From positions 1 to 64,000 of the forward strand of contig JAKQHS010000190.1 in assembly GCA_029557915.1 (NCBI GenBank): 64,000 nt of DNA, read 5' to 3'. Under the pieces are notes generated by a model that saw only the letters and a list, made by a program, of their open reading frames with translations, was not told the DNA's origin and made no database searches. This stretch comes from Bacteroidota bacterium (GTDB taxonomy: Bacteria; Bacteroidota; Bacteroidia; Chitinophagales; Saprospiraceae). Shown piece after piece: positions 16,801 through 25,600 of the stretch (the first letter of the stretch is position 1; each line of letters opens with the position of its first letter). Made by a program: the position numbers and the translations under genes.

Positions 16801-18648
16801 ATGGACAGGAATAATATTGTTGGTTTTATCTTGATTTTTGTCGTTTTGCTTTTGTGGTCCTATTTCAGCACCAGGCAACATCAACAGGAGGCGATTCAGA
16901 CCAGAATCCAGGACTCCATCACCCGGGTCCAGATCATTCAGGACAGCCTTCGGAATCAAATCCGTGCTTCCGGTACGGGAACTGATACCCTGGCCATGGC
17001 CGCGCCTGCAGGACCTCAGGCCGGGATGGCCGGAGTGCTCGTGGACAGCACGGCCAAAGCCAGCGATTATACCCTCGAAAATGAAGTGCTGAAGCTGACT
17101 TTAAACAGCCTGGGCGGCCAGATCACCAAGGCTGAATTGAAAGAGTATAAAAAAATGGTCGTGGTCTCCAAAGGGCCGGACCAGAAAGCTCCACTCTACC
17201 TGCTCCATCACCCCAGCAATCTATTGAACCTTACTCTTCCACTCAGGGACAGGCCGCTCGAAACCAAAAACCTGATCTTCTCAGTACCCGGATCGGATCC
17301 CTCGTCCGTGACTTTCAGGGCGGTCACCCCGGATGGGAAACAATTGGATTTGGAATACCGGCTGCACCCGGGCAGTTACCTCGTTGACTTTAAAATCAGC
17401 CTGAATGGATTTGACCAGGACCTGGCCGAAAAAGAAATCGTGCTAGATTGGCAGAATTACATAGAGCCCCTGGAAAGAGGCATCGCTTATGAAAAAACAC
17501 TGACCTCGCTTCATTACAAGCCCTTGGCGGACGATAAAGAAAGGCTGAAGGCGGGCGGGGCCGAAAAAGAATCTTTCGAAGGTCCGGTAAGCTGGATCTC
17601 CAACGCCCAGCAATTCTTCAATACCAGCCTACTTGCCGACGAACCCTTCCGGAACCTCACCGTCGAGACGACTCCGGGCCCGGAGGGTTCCGAATACCTC
17701 GCCCGATTCAATTCCCGGGTATCCATACCCTTCCAGGTCTCCGGCGCCCAGGGCTTAAAATGGTATATCGGACCCAATGAATTCGGCCTGCTGAAAGCCC
17801 AGGGCAATGGTATGGAAGACATCATTTCCTTTGGGGCAAGCATCCTGGGAAGCATTAACAAATGGGTGATCCGGCCCGTGTTTAATTTCCTTTCCGGTTT
17901 TATTGGCAGCAAGGGCATTGTCATCCTGGTTTTGACCTTTATCGTAAAACTTATGCTTTTTCCCCTGAGCTATAAAATGCTGCATTCCCAGGCAAAAATG
18001 GGGGCCTTAAAACCCGAGTTGAACCAGCTGAGGGAAAAGTTCAAAGGGGACCAGCAGGCGATGCAGATGGAATCAATGAAATTATACAGGGAATTTGGAG
18101 TGAACCCCCTGGGCGGTTGCCTTCCCATGTTGTTACAAATGCCCATCTGGCTGGCTCTCTACCAGTTTTTCCCGGCATCCATCGAATTCCGCCAAGCTTC
18201 CTTCCTTTGGGCGGATGACCTTTCTTCTTACGATGTGTTTGCCAAATTGCCGGTAAGTATTCCGTTTTTCGGAGCCCACATCAGCCTGTTTACCCTGATT
18301 TGGGTGGTCTCCACCTTGATTTTTACTTATTACAGCACCAAAGACCAGGATTTTTCCATGAATCCGGCGATGAAATACATGCAGTACATCATGCCCGTTT
18401 TTTTCCTCTTCTTCTTCAACAATTCTGCCTCCGGCCTCACGGCGTACATGGCCTTCAGTAATGTGCTCAATATCGGTCAGACCCTCGGGGGTAAGGCGCT
18501 TTTATTCCCTGAAACCAAAATGAAAGAGGAACTCCACGCCGCCCGGCATAAACCGAAAAAGAAAGGCGGATTCCAGGAAAGACTGGAAACCATGATGAAA
18601 GAACAGCAGAAAAAAATGGATGAAAGACAAAAACAGGTGAAAAAATGA
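16801..18648 (+). CDS. yidC: Membrane protein insertase YidC
   Basis: Inserts and folds inner-membrane proteins alone or with SecYEG and SecDF. The 615-residue product has a first membrane helix (about 6-22, IVGFILIFVVLLLWSYF), a large periplasmic beta-sandwich (about 75-340) and the conserved five-helix insertase domain. In the latter, VLTFIVKLMLFPLSYKML places Lys383 where E. coli YidC has its groove arginine; a basic residue there is the key feature. Also seen are the coiled cytoplasmic loop (KMGALKPELNQLREKFKG) and GVNPLGGCLPMLLQMP. The tail is Lys/Gln rich. ATG 16801 is preferred to an in-frame ATG at 16771 because the latter is inside the promoter. The last codons overlap the next gene by 4 nt (ATGA), implying translational coupling. 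Confidence 0.97.
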   Translation: MDRNNIVGFILIFVVLLLWSYFSTRQHQQEAIQTRIQDSITRVQIIQDSLRNQIRASGTGTDTLAMAAPAGPQAGMAGVLVDSTAKASDYTLENEVLKLTLNSLGGQITKAELKEYKKMVVVSKGPDQKAPLYLLHHPSNLLNLTLPLRDRPLETKNLIFSVPGSDPSSVTFRAVTPDGKQLDLEYRLHPGSYLVDFKISLNGFDQDLAEKEIVLDWQNYIEPLERGIAYEKTLTSLHYKPLADDKERLKAGGAEKESFEGPVSWISNAQQFFNTSLLADEPFRNLTVETTPGPEGSEYLARFNSRVSIPFQVSGAQGLKWYIGPNEFGLLKAQGNGMEDIISFGASILGSINKWVIRPVFNFLSGFIGSKGIVILVLTFIVKLMLFPLSYKMLHSQAKMGALKPELNQLREKFKGDQQAMQMESMKLYREFGVNPLGGCLPMLLQMPIWLALYQFFPASIEFRQASFLWADDLSSYDVFAKLPVSIPFFGAHISLFTLIWVVSTLIFTYYSTKDQDFSMNPAMKYMQYIMPVFFLFFFNNSASGLTAYMAFSNVLNIGQTLGGKALLFPETKMKEELHAARHKPKKKGGFQERLETMMKEQQKKMDERQKQVKK

Positions 18649-19259
18649 AATATGCCCCCCCGGTCTTTTTCTTGGCTCTCCTTTTGTTGCTGGCTTGCGC
18701 TTCTACCGCGAGATTAAAGCCTGCGTCGCCGGGTTCGGCGTCTCCTCCACCCCAAGCAGCCATTCCGGAAAATAAGCCAGCGGAAAATGAAGAGAACAAG
18801 CCCCCGGCGGCCGTGATGATTCCTGAAAGCACCAAATCCAGGGATACCATTCCCCCGCCTGCTTTTAAAATTGATACCCTGTTCACGGTATCCTATGGCC
18901 CCTGCCAGGGTAAATGTCCGGTATACCGGTTGAGCGTGACCAATGACGGGATGGTGTTTTGGAACGGCTTTCAGCATGTGGAGCGGACAGGGCCTCATAT
19001 TACCCGTTTGAATGAGGAGCAAAGGGGAAAACTGGAAGCAGCCATTGGCAGGGTCTTTCATTCGAGCCTGCAGGCCAGTTATCCGGGCAAGGATGAATTT
19101 ATTCCAACCTTCCCAATGAAGACCTATACCCTGAAGCTGAACAACCAGATGAAAACCATCGAAGTCAACCACAGCCCTCCCCGCCAACTGATAGATTTCG
19201 AGAGGCAATTGTTTTCCTGGCTGGAAAAAGCCGACTGGCGACCGGTACCGGCCCGGTGA
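18645..19259 (+). CDS. DUF6438-type lipoprotein
   Basis: A 204-residue predicted lipoprotein, translationally coupled to yidC through an ATGA overlap. The signal peptide ends in a lipobox LLACAS with Cys18, followed by a long Pro/Ala/Glu-rich linker (about 22-70). The domain that follows (about 75-200) carries GPCQGKCPVYRLSV, the Cys-containing signature of DUF6438, then WNGFQHVERTG. The function of DUF6438 is unknown to me; the paired cysteines could form a disulphide or bind metal. Pairing with yidC may mean it is simply co-expressed. Confidence 0.75.
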   Translation: MKYAPPVFFLALLLLLACASTARLKPASPGSASPPPQAAIPENKPAENEENKPPAAVMIPESTKSRDTIPPPAFKIDTLFTVSYGPCQGKCPVYRLSVTNDGMVFWNGFQHVERTGPHITRLNEEQRGKLEAAIGRVFHSSLQASYPGKDEFIPTFPMKTYTLKLNNQMKTIEVNHSPPRQLIDFERQLFSWLEKADWRPVPAR

Positions 19260-19302
19260 AATCGGGAAAGTTTTTTTTGAAATCTGCCTACATTGGAACA
19301 GG

Positions 19303-20343
19303 ATGAAGGAAGTGGTAGTCATTGGAGCCGGCAGTTTTGGCATTGCCGTTTCAAAATTGCTTGCCTATAATGTCCGGGTCCGGGTATTTACCAGGAACCC
19401 CGAAACCCTGCATAAGATCAATGTGGAACACCAGATGTTCAACGTGGCCCTTTCTGAGCGGATCGTAGCCACCCAGTCCATGGAAGAGGCGATCCGGTCT
19501 GCCAGGGTTATTTTTCCCATTGTACCATCCGACAGTTTTAATGCCATGATCCAGGAGGCGGCGCCCTTCCTCAGTCCGGCGCATGTGCTCATTCATGGTA
19601 CCAAGGGATTTGTCGTGAAAGAGTTCGGAGAGGAAGACCTGGGTAAAAGCGAACTGCGGAAAGAGAAAGTACTCACGATCAGTGAATTGATCCGCCAGCA
19701 AACCAGTGTGGTCAGGATCGGATGTTTGAGCGGCCCCAACCTTGCCAAGGAAATCCTGGATGGCCAGCCGACGGCCACGGTGATCGCGAGTGAATTTGAC
19801 GAAGTGGTCCGGATAGGAACCGAATTGCTTTCCAGTAACAAGTTTTTTGTTTTTGGAAGCAATGACCTCAAAGGGGCCCAGATCGCCGGGGCGCTGAAAA
19901 ACATCATCGCCATTGGCAGCGGTATACTTGACGGTCTGGGGCTGGGCAAGAATATCCAGGCGATCCTCATCACCCGGGGCCTGGGGGAGATCATCCATTT
20001 TGGCCAGAGAATGGGGGCCGGCAGCAGTGCTTTTTTGGGTACCGCCGGGATAGGTGACCTGATCGCCACCGCAACCAGCACCGACAGCCGCAATTACCAG
20101 TTCGGCAAACGCCTGGGCAAGGGGGAGAAAATTACGACGGTCCTGAACACTTCCGAGGAATTGGCTGAAGGAGCCCGGACCCTGAAGATCGTCTATCACC
20201 TTCTCAAATCCTTCCGCATGAGGTCTCCCATCATTGAGATCCTTTACCGGACCGTCTATGAGGATTATAACATCCAGGAAGGGATCAATTTCCTGATGCG
20301 TTACCCGGTCAAAAAAGATGTGGATTTTATCGAGGAGGATTGA
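19303..20343 (+). CDS. gpsA: NAD(P)-dependent glycerol-3-phosphate dehydrogenase
   Basis: Reduces dihydroxyacetone phosphate to sn-glycerol 3-phosphate, the backbone for membrane phospholipids. The 346 residues hold the Rossmann motif GAGSFGIAV (about 8-16), GTKGF in the substrate region, GCLSGPNLAKEI, and GALKNIIAIGSGILDGLGLG with the catalytic lysine, followed by LITRGLGEIIHFGQRMGA and FLGTAGIGDLIAT, all hallmarks of GpsA. The ATG at 19303 follows the lipoprotein stop by 43 nt, and probably belongs to the yidC operon. Confidence 0.96.
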   Translation: MKEVVVIGAGSFGIAVSKLLAYNVRVRVFTRNPETLHKINVEHQMFNVALSERIVATQSMEEAIRSARVIFPIVPSDSFNAMIQEAAPFLSPAHVLIHGTKGFVVKEFGEEDLGKSELRKEKVLTISELIRQQTSVVRIGCLSGPNLAKEILDGQPTATVIASEFDEVVRIGTELLSSNKFFVFGSNDLKGAQIAGALKNIIAIGSGILDGLGLGKNIQAILITRGLGEIIHFGQRMGAGSSAFLGTAGIGDLIATATSTDSRNYQFGKRLGKGEKITTVLNTSEELAEGARTLKIVYHLLKSFRMRSPIIEILYRTVYEDYNIQEGINFLMRYPVKKDVDFIEED

Positions 20344-20345
20344 CG

Positions 20346-20353
20346 TAATTTTG
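20346..20353 (+). promoter_or_regulatory. Candidate -7 box for the small membrane protein
   Basis: TAATTTTG, an exact TAnnTTTG match, sits in the 18-nt gap after gpsA and ends 8 nt before the next ATG, so a transcript from it would have almost no leader. The upstream gene may also read through. Confidence 0.35.
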
Positions 20354-20361
20354 TCCACAGC

Positions 20362-20871
20362 ATGAAGGTGATTTTCCGAAGCCTTGTGTTTTTAATCCTG
20401 GCGGGGGTCCTTGCATTTCCCTTTGTCAGGATCATGTATATTCACCTGAGGGTGGTCTCCCACCGGAAAATCATGCAGGGTGAGGAAATGGGCGACCATC
20501 CCGTGGAAACCCTGAATCTGACCGTTGCCGAACTAAACAGGTTTCGCCTGGATGAACGGGAACTCATTTATGAAGGAAAAAGGTATGATATCCGGACAGA
20601 AAAACGCCGGGGGGATAGCGTACGGCTTTTCGCCGTTCACGACTGGTATGAACAGTATCTTCTCCAGGAAATCATCGATCTTCATGAAAAGGGAAAACAA
20701 CCAGACCAGCAGGTAGCCCGGATGCTGACACCTGACTGGATCATTGTGAAAATCCTCCGGCTGAATGGTCCCAACAAACCGGCTCACCCCCTGCCCTTCC
20801 CGGAATACCTAATCCGCTGGATGCATACTCCCTGGCTTACCTGGTTTCCACCTCCGGATGGGAATATTTAA
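20362..20871 (+). CDS. Small membrane-anchored protein before a TonB receptor
   Basis: A 169-residue protein I cannot assign to a named family. One N-terminal membrane helix (about 5-25, FRSLVFLILAGVLAFPFVRI) precedes a periplasmic part with VAELNRFRLDERELIYEGKR and YDIRTEKRRGDSVRLFAVHD, which reads as a short beta-rich unit, then a C-terminal Pro/Trp-rich tail (HTPWLTWFPPPDG). Small proteins with an ELIYEGKRYDI-like motif are, as I recall, found next to TonB receptors in this phylum, so a helper role in the uptake of the next gene's substrate is a fair guess. That gene is 513 nt away and has its own regulatory region, so co-transcription is not assured. The stop codon lies inside the first copy of a repeated motif. 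Confidence 0.6.
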   Translation: MKVIFRSLVFLILAGVLAFPFVRIMYIHLRVVSHRKIMQGEEMGDHPVETLNLTVAELNRFRLDERELIYEGKRYDIRTEKRRGDSVRLFAVHDWYEQYLLQEIIDLHEKGKQPDQQVARMLTPDWIIVKILRLNGPNKPAHPLPFPEYLIRWMHTPWLTWFPPPDGNI

Positions 20872-20898
20872 ACCCAAACCATGCAATAGATTTTCTAT
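20868..20898 (+). promoter_or_regulatory. Composite motif copy A
   Basis: TTAAACCC, 7 nt, GCAATAGA, 1 nt, TTTCTAT. The second half is an inverted repeat (AATAGA-TTT-TCTATT at 20885-20899). The stop codon of the preceding gene is inside it. An equally spaced second copy lies 216 nt on. Confidence 0.5.
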
Positions 20899-21384
20899 TA
20901 CAAACCGGAATGCCTGCAAATACCGGCACTTCCCGGCCGAAAAGGTCAATTTATTATTAAGATCGGCTTCCCATTTTTATCCTCACCATAGGAGTGCCTA
21001 TGTTTGCGGTAAAAATAGTCCGGGAGCGCCAGTCTTTATTGGCCTTCCGGCTTTCATAACGAAACTCTATTGAATGATTTGGGTTAAACCCTTGACAAGC
21101 AATAGAATTTCTATACCTGCGGAAGTTCCCTTTAATTCCAGAACCTCCGGACTTGATGGGCGGGCCTCCCCCCTTTCTTACAAAACCTGGTTTTGATCTA
21201 TTCCGAAAAATGGATAGACCGGATTTTACCGGGGATAAAGTAAAAACATTCGGGATTTTGCCCATTCTGATCGGATTTTCGCCCTGCAGGATGAAAAGCT
21301 ATGCATTGATTTGGGTTAACACTGACGTTTTCGGTACCCTGCCGGTATCTGGAATTATTTATAAAAAATTAAACCAAATATCAT
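20872..21384. other. Long intergenic region before the haem-type TonB receptor
   Basis: This 513-nt stretch has no convincing gene. It holds two copies of a composite motif, a 13-nt direct repeat TGATTTGGGTTAA at 21075-21087 and 21307-21319, and an exact -7 match TATGTTTG at 20999-21006 that would give a leader of about 380 nt. I looked for a cobalamin riboswitch core and found none. The final 35 nt before ATG 21385 are A/T rich. Confidence 0.6.
21084..21114 (+). promoter_or_regulatory. Composite motif copy B
   Basis: Same arrangement as copy A: TTAAACCC, 7 nt, GCAATAGA, 1 nt, TTTCTAT, with a palindrome ATAGAA-T-TTCTAT at 21102-21114. The 7-nt spacers differ (AAACCAT and TTGACAA), so the outer parts look conserved. 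The TTAAACCC half also reads GGGTTAAACCC, itself palindromic. Confidence 0.5.
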
Positions 21385-23568
21385 ATGAAAATACGATGGC
21401 TGGTCCTGGGCCTGGTACTGACCACCCGGGCTGGCAGCCAGGATACGATTGCCTATACCCAGGAAACCGATGAGTTGGTGATCAGCGCCACACGCAGCGC
21501 CATGTCTTTCCGCCAGATTGCTCAGACCGTAAAATCGATCACTGCGAAAGATCTGGAATATTCCATGCCCCAGACCATGGCCGATGCCCTGCAAAAAACA
21601 GGTGGAATCACCGTTCAAAAAAGCCAACAAGGAGGGGGAAGCCCCATCCTTCGGGGATTCGAGGCAAACCGGATCCTCCTTGTAGTGGATGGTGTAAGGC
21701 TAAACAACCTGATTTTCCGAGGTGGCCATTTGCAGAATATCATCACCATCGATCCGAACATGCTCGAAAAAACGGAAATTCTGTTCGGGCCGGCTTCAGT
21801 GGCTTACGGTTCCGACGCACTTGGCGGGGTAATCCATGTTCTTTCCCGTAAACCTGCCCTGGGCTTGCCGAAAGCTTTTCAATCCTCCGTGGCAGCCCGC
21901 TACAGTACTTCAAACCAGGAGAAAATGATCCATTACGAAGGGGCCTGGAGCGGTAAGCGCTGGGCAGCCCTTCTCTCGGGAACCTATTCTGATTTTGGAG
22001 ACCTCAACGGGGGAAGGAGGAAAAATGGTTTCTACGACCACCGCTACGGATACCGCTATCATTACTTCAATTTTGAAAACGGAAAAGATGTTTTGAAGAC
22101 CAATGACAAGCCCTGGAAGCAGGTGGGTTCAGGCTACTGGCAGACCGATTGGCTTGGAAAGATCCGGTATTCAAGCGGAAAAAGGACGGACCATATCCTG
22201 AACCTTCAGTATTCAACCTCTTCTGACATCCCCAGGTATGACCGGTTGACGGATCCGGATAAAATGACCGTGCTTCGGAACGGCGACTGGTATTACGGAC
22301 CTCAAAAACGCTTGCTGATGTCCTATTCGGGGGAATTCAAGACCGGTTTCCCCCTGCGGATAAACCTGAATTACCAACAGGTGGAAGAAAGCAGACACAA
22401 CCGTCGGGCCGGCAATCCCAACCTGCAAAGCCGGTTTGAAAAGGTGGAGGTGCTGGGCTTCGATCTGCTGCATCAATCCGGAAACCGGGTCCACCAATGG
22501 ATCTTCGGACTGGACGGTCAATACGAAAGCCTTCATTCTTCAGCTTTCCTGGAAAACAAGACAAGTGGTACCCGTTCACCGCTCGACACGCGTTACCCTG
22601 CCGGTAGAAACAGGATGATGCGATCGGGCCTTTATGGCATGTTCACTCAAGTCATTTCGGAAAGGCTGGCTTTACAGGAGGGTTTACGTTTCGGTTTCAC
22701 GTCCCTGAATTCAAGGTTTGGAACGAAGGATTTTTTTGATTTCCCATTTGACCGGGTTCGCCAGACCCATTTCACTTATTCAGGAAATTTTGGACTGAGT
22801 TACAACCCGGGACCAGATACCAAATGGGGAGCAGTTCTGGCTAGCGGATTCAGGGTTCCCAATGTAGATGACCTGGCCAAGGTATTTGAATCTACCCCAG
22901 GAGTTCTGATCGTGCCCAATGATGCACTCCGTCCGGAAAAGAGCCTGGGCCTGGAGTTTAATTATACGCATTGGGGAAAAGACCGGCGTTCACAGATCCA
23001 GATCAGTTCCTACCTGACTTATTTGTTTGACGCTATTATCACCTCCCCTTTCCGTTACCTGGGTCAAGACAGCTTATGGTATAATGGGGTCATGAGCAGG
23101 GTTTTTGCCAATCAGAATCAAAACAAAGCCCGGATTGCCGGCTTGTCCCTGGAAGGCCGAACTCCGGTGACAGACCGTATCCTGGTCCAGTTGGTCACCG
23201 CCATGACCCGGGGCCGCATTTTGCGTAAATCGGGCAATACCCCTCTGGACCATATTCCCCCCTTATCCGGTAAGGTGGGCTTGTTTTACGAGGAAAATCG
23301 GTTTAACCTGGAATTCAACAGCTTATTCAATGGCTGGAAGCGGCTGGATCAATACCTCCTCAATTCGGAAGACAATGAAGCTTATGCTACCCCGGATGGC
23401 ATGCCAGCCTGGCTGACCATAAATATTTATGCCGGGTGGCAGGTTTCGGAATCCACCAGGCTCCGGCTCAGCCTTGAAAACTTGCTGGATACCTCTTACC
23501 GGGTCTTTGCCAGCGGGATCAATGCCTCGGGCAGGAATTTGAGTGTTATGATTAAGACGGGATTTTAA
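21385..23568 (+). CDS. TonB-dependent haem/haemoglobin-type receptor
   Basis: A 727-residue outer-membrane receptor without a carboxypeptidase-regulatory domain. After the signal peptide (about 1-19) comes a TonB-box-like DELVISATRSAMSF and a plug with GGITVQKSQQGGGSPILRGF, NRILLVVDGVRLNN and FGPASVAYGSDALGGVIHVL. This wording is typical of the haemoglobin/haem receptor family (HmuR, HutA type). In the barrel, GFRVPNVDDLAK and VPNDALRPEKSLGLEF parallel the FRAP and NPNL motifs between which haem receptors carry a ligand-binding loop, but the FRAP copy is altered to FRVP and the NPNL copy to PNDAL. The barrel ends NLSVMIKTGF. Haem or haemoglobin import is likely but another iron source is possible. 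ATG 21385 lies after the long regulatory gap. Confidence 0.88.
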   Translation: MKIRWLVLGLVLTTRAGSQDTIAYTQETDELVISATRSAMSFRQIAQTVKSITAKDLEYSMPQTMADALQKTGGITVQKSQQGGGSPILRGFEANRILLVVDGVRLNNLIFRGGHLQNIITIDPNMLEKTEILFGPASVAYGSDALGGVIHVLSRKPALGLPKAFQSSVAARYSTSNQEKMIHYEGAWSGKRWAALLSGTYSDFGDLNGGRRKNGFYDHRYGYRYHYFNFENGKDVLKTNDKPWKQVGSGYWQTDWLGKIRYSSGKRTDHILNLQYSTSSDIPRYDRLTDPDKMTVLRNGDWYYGPQKRLLMSYSGEFKTGFPLRINLNYQQVEESRHNRRAGNPNLQSRFEKVEVLGFDLLHQSGNRVHQWIFGLDGQYESLHSSAFLENKTSGTRSPLDTRYPAGRNRMMRSGLYGMFTQVISERLALQEGLRFGFTSLNSRFGTKDFFDFPFDRVRQTHFTYSGNFGLSYNPGPDTKWGAVLASGFRVPNVDDLAKVFESTPGVLIVPNDALRPEKSLGLEFNYTHWGKDRRSQIQISSYLTYLFDAIITSPFRYLGQDSLWYNGVMSRVFANQNQNKARIAGLSLEGRTPVTDRILVQLVTAMTRGRILRKSGNTPLDHIPPLSGKVGLFYEENRFNLEFNSLFNGWKRLDQYLLNSEDNEAYATPDGMPAWLTINIYAGWQVSESTRLRLSLENLLDTSYRVFASGINASGRNLSVMIKTGF

Positions 23569-23582
23569 TGAAGTAAAGGGTG

Positions 23583-23602
23583 GAGGGGAGATTCGTCCCC
23601 TC
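23583..23602 (+). terminator. Possible terminator after the haem-type receptor
   Basis: Stem GAGGGGA/TCCCCTC with a 6-nt loop, 14 nt after the stop. The tail is CT-rich rather than a T run, so confidence is low. Confidence 0.4.
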
Positions 23603-23689
23603 TTCCCTATTCCTTCCCACCTCGCACATCATCTCAACATATTACCACTATTTTAAATATATTGCAGGTTTAACCCGATCAAACAACCT

Positions 23690-24925
23690 ATGCAAAAAAT
23701 AGTATGTCCGGCCTGTAATCACGCTTTTCACGCGGAAGAAGTCATTAGCCGCCAACTGACCCGGGACCTTGAAAAAAAATTCAGGGAGAAGGAAGAATCC
23801 CTGCTCACCGACTTTCAGAAGAAAATGAACCTGCTGGAAGGCCGGGAGCAGGAGCTGGAAGCCAAAATCCGGAAGGAAAACACCTTATTTGCAGAACGCA
23901 TAGAAAAAGAAAAGATAAAAATCCAGGAACAAATCCGGATCCAGCAGGAACGGGATTTCAGAATCAAACTCGACACCCTGGAAAAAGAACGAAATGAACA
24001 GGCCGCCCGGCTGGAAGCCCTGACCCAGGCCGCGGTCGAGAATGAACAACTGAAACGGAAGCTGGGGACTTTAAAATCGGACCTCGAACTCCAGATGCAA
24101 ATCAAAATGACGGAAGAGCTCGGCAAGGACCGTGAGCAAATACGCAGGGAGGAATCCAGAAAAGCGGAATTGCGCCAAAGGGAACTTGAAAAACAACTGG
24201 ATGATCAGAAAAAACTCATCGAAGACCTGCAGCGGAAGACCCGCCAGGGCTCCAGCCAGGCGGTCGGTGAAGCCCAGGAACTGGCCATTGAGGATTATCT
24301 CAGGGAACAGTTTCCCCTGGACGAGATTGAAGAAGTGCGCAAGGGGGTCCGGGGGGCCGATTGCATCCAAAGAGTCCATACCCGGCTTATTCCCAACGCG
24401 GGAACGATTTATTATGAAAGCAAAAGGACCAAGGATTTCCAGGCCGGCTGGATTGAAAAATTAAAGGAAGATATGAGGCTGGTGGGCGCAGACCTGGGCA
24501 TTCTGGTGACCCAGGCCATGCCCAAGGATATGCCGCACATGGGTGAGCGCCAGGGGATTTGGATCTGCAGCTATGAAGACTTTAAACCCCTGGCGGGCAT
24601 CCTGCGTCACGGTTTGATCGAAGTGGCTACCGCCCTTCGTTCCCAGGAGAACAAATCCGATAAACTCCACCTGCTCTATACCTACCTCACCGGCAATGAT
24701 TTCAAGATGCAGATAGAAGCCATCGTGGAAGGGTTTAAACAAATCCAGGATGATTTGCAGAAAGAAAAAATTGCCATGCACCGGCTCTGGGCGCAAAGGG
24801 AGAAAATCATCGACAAGGTACTGCTCAATACCTCCCAGTTTTACGGCAGTGTCAGGGGTATTGCCGGGAGTGCGATCCCGGTGATTAGCGTACTGGACCT
24901 GCCCGGCGAACCGGAGTCCCTTTGA
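23690..24925 (+). CDS. DUF2130 protein with coiled coil and PD-(D/E)XK-like core
   Basis: A 411-residue protein. The N-terminus has a half zinc-knuckle CPACNHAF (two cysteines), then a long charged coiled coil (about 25-190). The conserved DUF2130 domain (about 200-360) includes EDYLREQFPLDEIEEVRKGV, GADCIQRV, GTIYYESKRTKDFQAGWIEK and ADLGILVTQAMPKDM. Asp224 and the Glu243-Ser-Lys245 triplet sit as the D and E-X-K of PD-(D/E)XK nucleases, so this may be a DNA- or RNA-cutting enzyme; DUF2130 function is not established. The C-terminus returns to helices (MQIEAIVEGFKQIQDDL). No signal peptide. It opens a three-gene run in which all products have coiled coils; the gap to the next gene carries a weak hairpin, so the three may or may not be one operon. 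Confidence 0.85.
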   Translation: MQKIVCPACNHAFHAEEVISRQLTRDLEKKFREKEESLLTDFQKKMNLLEGREQELEAKIRKENTLFAERIEKEKIKIQEQIRIQQERDFRIKLDTLEKERNEQAARLEALTQAAVENEQLKRKLGTLKSDLELQMQIKMTEELGKDREQIRREESRKAELRQRELEKQLDDQKKLIEDLQRKTRQGSSQAVGEAQELAIEDYLREQFPLDEIEEVRKGVRGADCIQRVHTRLIPNAGTIYYESKRTKDFQAGWIEKLKEDMRLVGADLGILVTQAMPKDMPHMGERQGIWICSYEDFKPLAGILRHGLIEVATALRSQENKSDKLHLLYTYLTGNDFKMQIEAIVEGFKQIQDDLQKEKIAMHRLWAQREKIIDKVLLNTSQFYGSVRGIAGSAIPVISVLDLPGEPESL

Positions 24926-24931
24926 TCTGAA

Positions 24932-24957
24932 AAAAGCCGAACTTGGTAAGGGCTTTT
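24932..24957 (+). terminator. Weak hairpin between DUF2130 gene and coiled-coil gene
   Basis: AAAAGCC/GGCTTTT stem with a 12-nt loop just after the DUF2130 stop. It ends in TTTT followed by A, so it may only attenuate. Confidence 0.4.
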
Positions 24958-25027
24958 AAGGCACTCAGCGATAAGATGAAAGAATTCCTGTTAAATCCCC
25001 GAATTTTACACGCATTAAACACAAGGC

Positions 25028-25576
25028 ATGCTTAACCAACTCAATGAATTGTTTCAATCGGCCAACCTGGACGGGAAAAGCCTTGAATTTCTCAATAATG
25101 CCATCAAAGCCCAGGCCCTGCAGGGTTTTGACTACCTCAAATTCAAACAATCGATCAAGGCGCTGCAGGACATGAGCATGAGCGAGGAAATGGCCATCCG
25201 GTCCGCCTTTTCCACCGCTTCCACCATGGGGATCACCAAACAGAAGATCCTGGAAAACATCCAGCATTACCAGGGTGTGTTGAACAAAGAGAAGTCTGAA
25301 TTCGATTCTGCCCTGCAAAAACAGACCAATACCCGCATCAACCAGAAACAAAACGAAACGTCCTACCTGCAGGAAAAAATCAAAGCGCATCAGGCGCAGA
25401 TCCTCGAATTGGAAAAACAGATCAAGGAATTCCAGTTTAAAATCGACAATGCCGACAAGGAAATCGAAGAGGCCCGCCAAAAGATCCTGGACACCAAAGA
25501 GAGGTTTGAAGAAACCTATACGCACTACATGGACGTGCTCCGGAGCGACATAGAAATATTCAACAAATATTTATAA
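25028..25576 (+). CDS. Coiled-coil protein of unknown function
   Basis: An 182-residue cytosolic protein I cannot name. The first half is helical and contains LEFLNNAIKAQALQGFDYLK and a segment SMSEEMAIRSAFSTASTMGI. The second half (about 85-175) is a near-continuous coiled coil rich in Gln, Lys and Glu (QKQNETSYLQEKIKAHQAQI, then KQIKEFQFKIDNADKEIEEA). No membrane helix. It lies 24 nt before the membrane protein at 25601, so the two are almost certainly co-transcribed and may form a complex through their helices. Confidence 0.75.
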   Translation: MLNQLNELFQSANLDGKSLEFLNNAIKAQALQGFDYLKFKQSIKALQDMSMSEEMAIRSAFSTASTMGITKQKILENIQHYQGVLNKEKSEFDSALQKQTNTRINQKQNETSYLQEKIKAHQAQILELEKQIKEFQFKIDNADKEIEEARQKILDTKERFEETYTHYMDVLRSDIEIFNKYL

Positions 25577-25600
25577 TTTTAAACTTAAATCATTGATATC

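Noticed and set aside
20872-21384. Cobalamin riboswitch before a TonB receptor
   Set aside because: I looked for the conserved GCCACTG-type core and B12-box pattern and did not find them.
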